Assembly (NCBI GenBank): GCA_946122785.1
Contig: CAMGYJ010000002.1
Location: 13,900,839 to 13,964,838, forward strand
Direction of reading: 5' to 3'
Source of the DNA: Linum tenue
Lineage: Eukaryota > Streptophyta > Magnoliopsida > Malpighiales > Linaceae
Length of the DNA: 64,000 bases
The notes under the pieces are model-generated. The model was not told the DNA's origin. It was given only the letters and a program-made list of their open reading frames with translations, and did no database searches. A program made the position numbers and the translations under genes. Below are positions 55,182 through 64,000 of the stretch, one piece after another. Each line of letters starts with the position of its first letter. The first letter of the stretch is position 1.

Positions 55182-56192
55182 TATCACTACAAGAAAAATC
55201 AACTTTAGCGGCAAAATTTGGCGGCACATAAAGTAATTGTCTGCTAAAATGCATTTTACACAACCAATATGTTATCTGCTTCTAAAAATAAAATTATGTG
55301 CCTCTAAAATGATTATATTTTTACAATTTATTTTAACTTAATTAAAATCTTGCATATAGGGGCACATTTTGTGTAACTGTCTTTTAAAGTTTTGCCTTGT
55401 TATCTATGAAAAACGAATTTCATTATTATAATTATATTTAATACTTTTGGAGGCTGAAAATATTCTGCCGCTATATAAATCATTTTAGAGGCTACTCCTA
55501 TTGTCGCTAATAGTTGTCCTATTATTATCTAATACGAAAACCTTGTAGGAAAATAGAAAAACAATCCGTTCATTTTAATTGAAATACCATCAAATAGGAT
55601 TGTCCCCACAGAACACGTATGTGCCTCCAATTAAATGATATAATTATTTATTATAATTCCCACTCCATTTATGATTTAAATAACAAGTAAATTGTTTTAT
55701 TTTCTCTAAAAAAAAGAACAAATGTTATTTAACCGAGGCAAGAGCCATCTTTTTCATTGCACTCTAACTAGCCATTATAATAAACTAATCACATGTGGTC
55801 TAGACTCTAGAACCACAAAAAATAACTACACATGGTGGCAACAGCTGGCATAGAATGATCATGAGAGGCGTGGCATATAAAGTGGAGAGCGGATCTGGTG
55901 ACTAAGGGGGTGCTTAGTCACTTGACTAAGCCCCTCCCAACCCTTAGATCTGGACACTTCAATCTAATGGTTAAAAAGTGGGAATGACTATTTAATTAAT
56001 GACAGGGGTAGTTTGGGTATTATGGAAAATTACGAAGTATACAAACCGGATTTACAATCAGTACAAACCATACAAACATACGAACAGTACAAACTAGAGC
56101 GACAAAACATACAAACATTACAAACGTATGAACTGTACAAACAATACAAACTAGACCGACAAACAATACAAACCATACAAAAAGAAAAAACA

Positions 56193-56411
56193 ACCGGGTT
56201 GACTTTTGAGGCTCCATCCCTATATAGAGGGGCTCCTTCCCAAAGTCAACCCGGGTGTTTTTTAGACATACAAACAGTACGAACATGGTGGACAAAAATG
56301 ACAAACTAGACCGACAATCCATACGAACGGGAAAACACACCCGGGTTGACTTTGGAGGCTCCATCCCTATATAGAGGGGCTCCTTCCCAAAGTCAACCCG
56401 GGTGTTTTTTA
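56193..56411. repeat. Two near-perfect hairpins with TATATA at the apex
   Basis: Copies at 56193-56256 and 56339-56411. Each arm has CCGGGTTGACTTTGG (first copy one base different) against CCAAAGTCAACCCGG, with inner arms ggctcc/ggggctcc and an apex ctatatagagg. Perfect pairing in the second copy extends over about 18 bp. After each comes gtgttttttagacata. Confidence 0.85.
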
Positions 56412-56653
56412 GACATAAAAAACATTACGAACATGGTGCACAAAAATGACAAAGTTTACAAACATGGTTAACAAAAATAACAAAGTTTACAAACATTACA
56501 AAAAAAACCCGACAAACATTACAAAATAACAAAGCATACAAACATTACAAAATATGTCAACAAACATCACAAAAGTAGCACTGTCGCCGGGAAATTCTTC
56601 TCCGACGACGATGTTCGTCGGAAAAAAATTTCCGATCAGAAAATTGTCCGACC

Positions 56654-56659
<6 letters not shown>

Positions 56660-56695
<36 letters not shown>
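56660..56695 (+). repeat. (CT)18 microsatellite
   Basis: An uninterrupted TC/CT run of 36 bases. Confidence 0.95.
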
Positions 56696-56698
<3 letters not shown>

Positions 56699-57506
56699 CT
56701 CAATGGCGCAGGTTGGGGAATTAATGGCGCCCCTCTCTCTGTGGACTGTGGAATAATGGCGCAAAGGGAAATTTCCCATGAAAATAATGGCGCCCAGACC
56801 AAGTTGTCCGGCGGCGCAATTATTGGAACGGAGACGGGAGGCGACGCGACGGGACGGACGACTGGGTTAGGTTTTTTTATTTCTTTTATAATTAAAAATT
56901 AAAAATAACTATGCAATTACTATATTGCCCTTCATTAAATTGGATTAATAGGAGCCCTTGGATTTTAATGAGGTGCAATGGTGTAGATTCACTTAGCCAT
57001 GTGACTAAGGGGACCCCCCTTAGTCACCAGATCTTAGCCCTATAAAGTGACTCCTTATTTAATTGTCCAACTCGTAAATTGGTATTAATTAACTAATATT
57101 ATAAATGAGAATGTGGCAATCAATTTCTTAGATTTAGCTAAAAAAACAACAACAAAAAAATGCGTGCCATATAAGGAAGACGAATACGATATGTACAAGG
57201 ACAAAGTATAATGATGGTCTATAAATTGGAACTTCAAGTTATTTGCTGCTATCAATTTCTAAGAGAGACACACGTTTGAGGGTCACTCACAAGTGTCTCG
57301 AAGAGTGTCTAGGCGGACAGGGGTATCGGAATTTCGGTCTACTTTTTTGTAAGACCATTCTCCGGTCAGTTCATACCATTCTCCGGAGATCAAATCTACA
57401 GCGACAAAGGTTATATTTTTTTCTCGTTGAATGAAAAAGGCTATAATCGCTCCTTAATTACAAATTATTTATTAACCTGTTTATTATGAATTTGTTTTTG
57501 TTGCAG

Positions 57507-59877
57507 ATGGATAAAAGTTGGACGAACAAGCCAAGAAGTACGGGGGAATATATAGAGGGGTTAAACAAATTTTTGGATTTCGCTTATGCTTCTCCATGTT
57601 GTCGCGATGCACAAATTTTATGTCCGTGCAAGAAATGTTGCAATCAATCATGGTTGTCTCGTCCAGATGTGTACAATCACTTGGTATGCTTCGGATTCTT
57701 CCCCAATTACACAAATTGGGTTTTACATGGAGAAAGTTCTTTCCATGCATCTCCTTCTACGGGCGCAACAAATCGATGACATGCTTGGTGATCTGGAGAA
57801 CGACAATAAGTCCGGAATAGAAGCAGATGAAACAAACGCGAAGGTTCGTAAAATTTCGAGGTTGGTAGAAGCACATCAAACTCCACTATTTCCTGGTTGT
57901 ACTAGTCATACCAAGCTTTCCTTCATCATCAGATTATTTCACGTGAAGTGTGTAGGGAAATGGTCCATCAAATCGCTTGATATGTTGTTAGAGTTATTGC
58001 GAGAAGTTCTTCCTGCAGGAGAAACTTTACCCAAATCTCACTATGAATTGAAGAAAGTTATGTCCGAATTGGGGATGAGTCAGAAAACTTATGACGCTTT
58101 TCAGAATGACTACATGTTATTTTGGAAAGAGCATATCAATGCGTCCAAGTGTGTGATATGTAAAGCTGATAGGTGGCAAAATACATCGAGTATCCAACTG
58201 CTTCATCGGAATCCAAGTCTACCAAAATCCTTTCAAGAAGCTTCGCTACTTTCCAATAGGGCCAATACTTCAAAGGTTGTTCATTACGCCAGACACAGAA
58301 AATTTGATGCGTTGGCATGCTGAAAGTCATGTAAAAGACGGCAACTTGAGGCACCCGGCAGATTCTCCAGCATGGAAAACTTTTTACTTTCATCATCCAA
58401 ATTTTGCTTCCGACCCTCGCAACGTTCGATTGGGTTTAGCGGCTGATGGTTTCAAACCTTTCAGATCAATGAGTACTTCACACAGCACATGGCCAGTTGT
58501 TATGATGGCATATAATTTGCCTGCTTGGTTAAACATGAAGGAGCCATACATGTTTTTAACCATGCTGATTCCTGGTCCAAAGTCTCCTGGAAATGACATC
58601 GATGTGTATTTGCAGCTGATGATTGAGGATTTACAAGGTTTATGGAATGATGGTGTAGAAACTTATGACGCATCTTCTAAGCAAACTTTTAAAATGAGGG
58701 CAGCACTGATGTGGACAATAAGTGACTTCCCAGGCTATGCAATGTTATCAGGATGGGGCACTAAAGGTTCGCTAGCATGTCCTTCTTGTCATAAGTATAC
58801 ACATTCGCAGTGGTTGTACCATGGTCACAAATATTGCTACTTAGGCCATCGCAGATTTTTGCCTTCTAACCATGTACTCAGACACCATAAAATATCCTTT
58901 GACAATCAACAAGAGTTCAGACCTGCTCCTAAACCATTGTCTGGGTCTGAGGTGTTAAATGAGTTACATGGAAAGCAGATCACGTTTGGCAAAGAATGCC
59001 ATAATGAGACTCTACCTCATGGTTGGAAGAAAAGAAGTATATTCTTTGAGTTGCCATATTGGGAGAGTAACCTACTAAGGCACAATCTTGATGTGATGCA
59101 TATTGAGAAGAATGTATGTGATAGCATTCTCTTTACATTATTGAATGTTGTTGGGAGGTCAAAAGATGGTGTCAAAGCTCGTCAGGATCTGCAATTGCTA
59201 AGGATAAGGGAGGGACTACATCCACAGAGGCATCCTTCTGGTAAGTTTTTCATTCGTGATGCATCTTTTACGCTCACTTCTAGGAAGAAGCAAACTTTGT
59301 GTGGGGTATTGAAGAGTGTCAAAGTCCCCGATGGCTATGCTGCTAATATAGCTAATTGTGTGAACCTGCAAAATCGTAAAATCTCGGGTTTGAAAAGTCA
59401 TGATAGTCATTATAATGCAACAAGTTCTTCCTTTGGCAATAAGAAGAGTTTTGCCTAAATCGATGAGCAAGCCAATAATCCAACTATGCTCCTACTTCAA
59501 GGAATTATGTTCAAAGGTGGGTCGTGTAGGGAACTTGACTCGCTTAGAGGCACAAATTGCTTTAACTCTATGTCAGTTGGAAAGAATCTTTCCCTTAGCA
59601 TTTTTCAATATTTTGATCCACTTGACTGTCCATTTGGCGTCTGAGGCCAAGTTAGGTGGTCCGGTACAAGCAAGATGGATGTCTCCAGTTGAGAGGTATG
59701 TTGTTATAGTATGGTATATATTTTAATTCACCTGTATATTTTTGATCGCTCTATAAAGTATAGAATGCATGATATAAGTTCGTTAAATAATTAGCCTTTG
59801 ATTGATGTAGGTTTTTGTCTACATTAAAATCATATGTTGGTAACAAAGCACAACCGGAAGGTTCAATTGCTAAGTGA
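57507..59877 (+). pseudogene. TNP2-type transposase gene of CACTA element 1, frameshifted
   Basis: The start ATG 57507 follows an AG splice acceptor. An N-terminal transposase-associated domain comes first (MDKSWTNKPR, CPCKKCCNQSWL, VYNHLVCFGF). Then the TNP2/transposase_21 region: LFPGCTSHTKLSFIIRLFHVK, LLRE.LPAGETLP, RHPADSPAWKTF, NVRLGLAADGF, STWPVVMMAYNLPAW, DVYLQLMIEDLQGLW, then LRHNLDVMHIEKNVCDS, and IALTLCQLERIFP. The frame changes at about 57760, 58190-58270 and 59405. A 115-bp intron (59696-59810, GT..AG) precedes a short exon ending FLSTLKSYVGNKAQ and TGA 59875-59877; the usual C-terminal part of TNP2 is missing. The protein would cut and move CACTA ends in the nucleus; this copy cannot. 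Confidence 0.88.
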
Positions 59878-60192
59878 TTGCCCTATATAATATTTTAATT
59901 GTTGAATTTTGCATTGTGGAATTGCCCCTGCTCTTTCGGCTTCTAGTGTACATATACTTTCGGATTGTTGATGTAGGGAGTTTCTGTGGGTTTTGATGAT
60001 GTAGGGAGTTTATGTCTGTGCATTGTTGTCGACTAGGCGAACTGGAACAATTTTGACTCCTTTGGCTTTTTGATGATGTAGTCGTTATATATTGTTGATT
60101 AGGCATACGTGTTTAATTTCTTGAACATCCGAGTGCCATTTTCAGGTGGATAGAAAAGGAAAAATAGAACATTCATTGATTGCGTTGTGAAG

Positions 60193-60459
60193 ATGAATCG
60201 AATGTTGATGCCTCAACGAACGATTGAGAAGAAAAAAGGAAGAGGGTCAACTATGTGCAAGGATATTTGGGGCCTATCTCCAGGTCAAAAGATTTTCGTG
60301 GCCATGAATGATGATGGACAACCAGTGGGTGAAGGTCAAAATAAGCTAGCTAACTTCTTGGGTGTTATATCTAGAAATGGTGCATATGTTCCTATCCAAT
60401 ATGATGACTGGAGGAAAGTTCCGGATTCTTACAAGATAAAAATCTGGAAGTTGATACAG
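60193..60459 (+). pseudogene. First exon of the second CACTA protein (plant transposase, Ptta/En/Spm type), truncated
   Basis: From ATG 60193 the frame reads KKGRGSTMCKDIWGL, GQKIFVAMNDDGQPVGEGQ, LANFLGVISRNGAYVPI, YDDWRKVPDSYK. It ends at a GT donor (60460). This matches the conserved N-terminal part of the plant En/Spm-associated transposase family encoded downstream of TNP2. No downstream exon was found: the next sequence is AT-rich and then the MULE at 60891. It is therefore incomplete and probably inactive. Confidence 0.75.
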
Positions 60460-60890
60460 GTAGAACATATATATATCATATGGTTTAGGCTAGCGTACGC
60501 CCGGACGTACGTTAGACTACCGTACGCCATTTTGAGTTTTGCTATTTAGATCAAGAAATAACCGGAGTTTTGGGCATGATACTATACCCTAACCACTAAT
60601 GGATAAACCCGAGTCCTTAGTTTTCTAACCCAAATCATGAGATACGTTTAATCTTGAAATGAAAATCAAAACCGTTCCCCAAATACGTTTGAATACTTCT
60701 CCTGCACAAAAGTTCGTGATGAAGTTGGACTTCGTGTATATGTGTTATGGTATTGGCGGGTAGTATTTAGATTATAGTATATTTAGTTAGCAAGAACCTA
60801 GCCGTGAAGCATTGTTTATTTTTTTGCCCCTTCACATTTGGCTTAGTTATTTCCTTGAGCGGTTTGTAAAGAGATTGTGTTTATTCTTTA

Positions 60891-62522
60891 GGCAAAATAC
60901 ATCTGTATAGCCAAAACTTTGACGATTTTGTCAAATATAGCCACTTTTGACGAAATACCAAAAATAGCCACTTCCGTCCTATTCTTTCACGGTGTTAAGT
61001 AACGGGCTGAGCTGGACTAACGGAAGGCTGAGCTGGACACTCTCCATTTAGTAATAAATCCACGTGGATAAACTAAAAAAATTAAAAATTTGAAAAAGGA
61101 TGTTTTGACCATCTTTATTCTCTTAGTCTTCCCTTCGTGAACCCAGAGAAAAATCAAAGAAAAACTCCCCTCTTTTTTTAAGCTTTCTTCCATTCTCTTC
61201 CCTTCTTCAGTCGACTCTAGGTTGCTCTCGTTCAAAATAAAAAAAAAAAGATAAAAGCTGGATCTGGCGGCCATCTTCCGTTGCGCTCTCTCTCCCTCCA
61301 GAACCGTCTATTCGAGGCCTCATCACCGTCCTTATCTTTGGCTTCGTGACAATCACCGTCGTCCATCTCCGACGGGTCTCCATCACCATCGTAGCCGTCA
61401 CCACCACCATCAAACATAAATCTCAAATTACAGCCGACGCAAGGATTTCAATCTCTAACCCCAATTGATTCCGCAATTCCTGCTCTTTTTCTTTTCCCCC
61501 AAATCTAGATCCAAAGGTTTTAGGGATTGGATATGAGGCAGAGCTGAGATAGTGGTCTCGAAAGTTCGGGCTTTTGCGAGGAATATACTAAGAAGGAAGA
61601 GCTGAAACAGAACAAATCCGACGATTCATTCGGAGGTTTGGCTTTAATCGAGCAATTTCTATTCATTGCACAACTCCGAATCTGGACAGATAGGGAGATG
61701 GCGGCGATTAGTGGGGCCAGGTCGTAGGGTTTGTGGGTTGCGCCTTCCTCCTTAACAGCAGATCTGGTCTTCTTCCTCGCCTTGTCTTCTTTGTCAACAC
61801 ATATGAATTTTGTCAATCATCTTCTTCAAGAACCATTAGCTATGGAATCCATTAGTTTTCTTCCGCTAGATCCCTCCTCTGCCTCGCTGCGGTGCCACAG
61901 GTATCTCCCTCTGACTGGCTATCTTCTTTACATACCTCCTTCGCCAATCGCCATGGAATCAGCATTATCCGCTGGAGAGAGTTGGGGAAATAGAGATCAG
62001 TTAGGTATTTGATCTGGATTAGGGATGGAGGGGAGAGGATTTGAGGAGGAAGTGAAAGAAAGAATTAAGAAGAAAGGAGAGCTCGGCGGGCGGCGGCAGA
62101 GCAAAGAGAGGGACGTGAGTTTAGGGAAGAGAGAGAGCACTCCTTTATTGTTTTATTTATTTATTTATTTTGTTTTTAGTTTTCACAAATAAAAAAAATC
62201 TATTTGAAAATTTTTAATTATTTTTTTCATTTATATACGGCAATTTTTTTTCTCCTTTTTATGTAATTTATTTAATAAAGGATAAATCAAAATGATGTGG
62301 CAATTATATTGATGACTTGTCGCCACATGTGTGATGATGTGGCATCCTAGTCAGTCTAATGTTAACTTAACTGACGGAGTTTCTAACTCCGTTAAAGTTT
62401 GTAACAAAAATGGCTATATTTATCATGGAACTTTCAAAATTCTGGCTATTTCTGGTATTTCGTCGAAAGTGGCTATATTTGGCAAAACCGTCAAAGTTTT
62501 GGCTACACAGATGCATTTTGCC
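60891..62522. mobile_element. Long-TIR MULE nested in CACTA element 1 (possible Pack-MULE)
   Basis: A perfect 9-bp duplication TATTCTTTA (60882-60890 and 62523-62531). The TIRs are about 85 bp: GGCAAAATACATCTGTATAG and, reversed, GGCAAAATGCATCTGTGTAG. The interior 61130-62110 is GC-richer, with short frames on both strands but no family I recognise, so any captured gene is unidentified. Confidence 0.88.
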
Positions 62523-63161
62523 TATTCTTTAAATAATAGCCCTCAGTTTCAATTTCATTTTTCTTTTAATTAAAATATCATAATTATTAAGATATTGGAG
62601 TCCAATTTAATATTAATATGCGAGCCTCTATTATATGCAACGGGAAAAAAATCTAATTAATTACGGAGAAAAAAAATCTAATTACCAGCAAGTGTTTGTG
62701 CGGCTAAAAGGTAGAATTACCAACAAATAGATTTGTCTAGAATATACGAATTAGAGGCTATTAATATGTCTCAAAAAGTAGAAAAATGGTATGTAAATGT
62801 GAAATTAGCGACAAAAATTTATCCTTTAGCGGCACTTAGTTTGCTTTTATAGATCAATTTGAAGGCTAATACAAGTGACTCTAAAACGTATATTATGGAA
62901 GCATATATATCTGCCGCTAAACTAAATTTTAGTGACAAATACTTTTGCTATTAAATCGAGAAAAGGACACAATAAATAGTAATTAAAAAGTCAAATTGGC
63001 AACAAAACTATCTGTTGGGAATTTATGAATTAGAGACAGACATAGCGGCAGCAGTATTGACAACACACAATTGTGTGCCGCTATACCGCTCTCTCGGCAC
63101 ATAAATCACTTATTGTGGCAAATAGACTTTGCCGTTAATTCTCATTTTTCTTGTTGTGTAT

Positions 63162-63656
63162 GAGGTCATTATATATCACAATATAACTTATAGTATTCAT
63201 CGGGCATCCCAAATGTACAGCCTAACATTAGTATTTGGGAGTCCTAATTATATATATATATATATATATATTATTTGTTTGGCCAAAAGGATCACCTTGC
63301 TGGAGCTGGCTCCGCCAAGAAGAAATTATGAAGTCCGCAAACTCCACTAACCGTAATCGGGACCTTAACTTCACACCGGAAAAGAAGATGGCACTGGCAG
63401 GCAACGACCGACTCCTTTTTACGGGAAAGAATCCTCTGTTGGGTTCCCTTTTCTTAACCAATTCATCGTACGTAGAATGGCAGATCTCCACAAAACTCAA
63501 AACATAATAAAATAACACCCTTGTGTAATTCTGTCCACAACCATAATCACGAGTGTATAAATACGATCCCAAATCACCACTTTTCTAATCACACAATCAA
63601 AACAGTCAGAAAAACACACAATCAAAGGTGGTGAGGATAGAAAGGAAGAAAAAAAA
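63162..63656 (+). promoter_or_regulatory. Promoter and leader of hevein-like gene D
   Basis: The TATA box tataaata is at 63556-63563 in the family context gtgtataaatacgatc, about 93 bp upstream of the ATG. The upstream block is more diverged than in A-C, although gaagtccgcaaactccacta matches. A (TA) microsatellite lies at 63248-63271. The leader is longer than in B and C, with a purine-rich insert between the CA repeats and the ATG. The CACTA element ends at 63158, about 400 bp upstream of the TATA box. Confidence 0.65.
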
Positions 63657-64000
63657 ATGAAGATCAACATGAACGTGGCTCTCCCTCTGCTGATCATAGC
63701 GGCATTAATATTATTGGCGACGAACCCTGCTGCCTTCGTGGCTAATGCTCAGGACTGCGGGCCCGGCAAGAAGTGCAAGGACGGCAGCTGCTGCAGTGAG
63801 TACGGGTGGTGCGGCAACACCGACCAGCACTGCGGCAAAGGCTGCCTGAGCAACTGCGACGGCGGCGGCAAGAAGTCGCCGCCTCCTACTCCCGATAATG
63901 GTAACTCTTTTGCTGCCTTCCGACGGGGCGGCGGGGTGGTGGTGAAGGGCGGCGACGACGGCTCCTACAACGACCCTCACTGCGGCTCGCAGGCCGGCGG
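63657..64000 (+). CDS. Hevein-like chitin-binding protein D, runs off the window
   Basis: Open from ATG 63657 for 114 codons to the window end with no stop. Residues 1-31 form a signal peptide ([12 protein letters not shown] core, cleavage likely after VANA). Hevein domain 1 (32-68) has eight cysteines at 34, 40, 45, 46, 52, 59, 63 and 67. Its binding-site residues are better kept than in gene B (SEYGWCG), although the third aromatic is His58. A Lys/Pro-rich linker ([17 protein letters not shown]) and a Gly/Val/Asp-rich stretch lead to YNDPHCGS, the start of hevein domain 2, with Cys109. The similarity to gene B is clear across signal, domains and linker, so a complete protein of about 165-175 residues is expected. 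Likely secreted and antifungal, by inference. Confidence 0.92.
   Translation, partial: MKINMNVALPLLIIAALILLATNPAAFVANAQDCGPGKKCKDGSCCSEYGWCGNTDQHCGKGCLSNCDGGGKKSPPPTPDNGNSFAAFRRGGGVVVKGGDDGSYNDPHCGSQAG

Larger units (their letters stand above)
55885..57040. mobile_element. MULE nested in CACTA element 1, with twin hairpins
   Basis: A perfect 9-bp duplication TATAAAGTG (55876-55884 and 57041-57049). Ends: GAGAGCGGATCTGGTGACTA and, reversed, GGGCTAAGATCTGGTGACTA. Inside are repeated acaaacatac/acattacaaa motifs, two large hairpins (56193-56411), a (CT)18 microsatellite and a GC-rich segment at 56570-56870 without a recognised frame. Confidence 0.88.
55185..63158 (+). mobile_element. CACTA (En/Spm) element 1 with TNP2-type gene, interrupted by two MULEs
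   Basis: It starts CACTACAAGAAAAATCAACT and ends, reversed, CACAACAAGAAAAATGAGAA. It is flanked by the 3-bp duplication TAT (55182-55184 and 63159-63161). Subterminal repeats of ttagcggca, gtgcctctaa and gcacata are dense at both ends (55200-55640; 62640-63150), as in plant CACTA elements. It encodes a broken TNP2 (57507-59877) and the start of a second protein (60193-60459). MULEs sit at 55885-57040 and 60891-62522; without them it is about 5.2 kb. One base of the right TIR is changed (CACAA), which would probably weaken end recognition. Confidence 0.93.

Noticed and set aside
63711..63980. Antisense ORF rich in Ala and Val over hevein gene D
   Set aside because: It is a mirror of GC-rich hevein codons, with no start context and no motifs.

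Overview
The window is plant nuclear DNA, almost certainly from a flowering plant and probably a eudicot. It carries Ty1/copia elements primed by initiator tRNA-Met, an Athila-type Ty3/gypsy derivative primed by tRNA-Asp, an En/Spm (CACTA) element with a TNP2-type transposase, many Mutator-like (MULE) and hAT elements, Helitron-like 3' ends, and AT-rich spacers. There is no bacterial-style operon, rRNA, tRNA gene or CRISPR array. The species cannot be fixed from sequence alone.

The host signal is a tandem family of small secreted chitin-binding (hevein-type) proteins, all on the + strand. Locus A (about 15.74-22.21 kb) is a pseudogene split by a copia element. Locus B (23090-23605) is an intact 171-residue protein with a signal peptide and two 8-cysteine hevein domains. 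Locus C (39424-39638) is a pseudogene that has lost both cysteine domains. Locus D (63657 to the window edge) is open and intact as far as it is seen. The loci share an upstream block, a TATA box in a gtgtataaata context, a CA-rich leader and an AATAAA-containing 3' region. An orphan piece of the upstream block lies at about 54.25-54.35 kb. Two-hevein-domain precursors are known antifungal proteins in other plants; the role here is inferred from the domains.

Almost everything else is transposable elements. 3.9-15.4 kb: copia element 1 (TSD GCGGA), carrying a young non-autonomous Athila-like element (TSD ATGAT) and a hAT MITE (TSD TTTCCTAG). 16.66-21.71 kb: copia element 2, missing its 5' LTR, with a nested solo LTR (TSD GTATC). 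23.6-29.2 kb: copia element 3 with two LTRs that look identical (TSD AGCTT), inserted 39 bp after the hevein B stop codon and carrying a TIR element with an unusually long target duplication. 30.2-38.4 kb: two MULEs built of TTACGTAA-rich tandem units, a degenerate gene of a transposon-associated family, a truncated CACTA and an ACCGG-rich MITE. 39.8-42.2 kb: a hAT MITE, a Helitron-like end, and a Pack-MULE carrying a piece of an ABCG transporter gene. 44-51.5 kb: LTR-like and palindrome-rich sequence, plus an inverted-repeat element with tRNA-like boxes split by a MULE. 55.2-63.2 kb: a CACTA element with TAT target duplication, broken by two MULEs, with a frameshifted TNP2 gene and an incomplete second ORF.

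Taken together, this is an antimicrobial-peptide gene cluster repeatedly invaded by nested transposons. Two of four gene copies are dead, and one live copy has been separated from its poly(A) region by a very recent copia insertion. All element borders rest on target-site duplications and terminal repeats read directly from the sequence. Family names come from motifs, not database searches.
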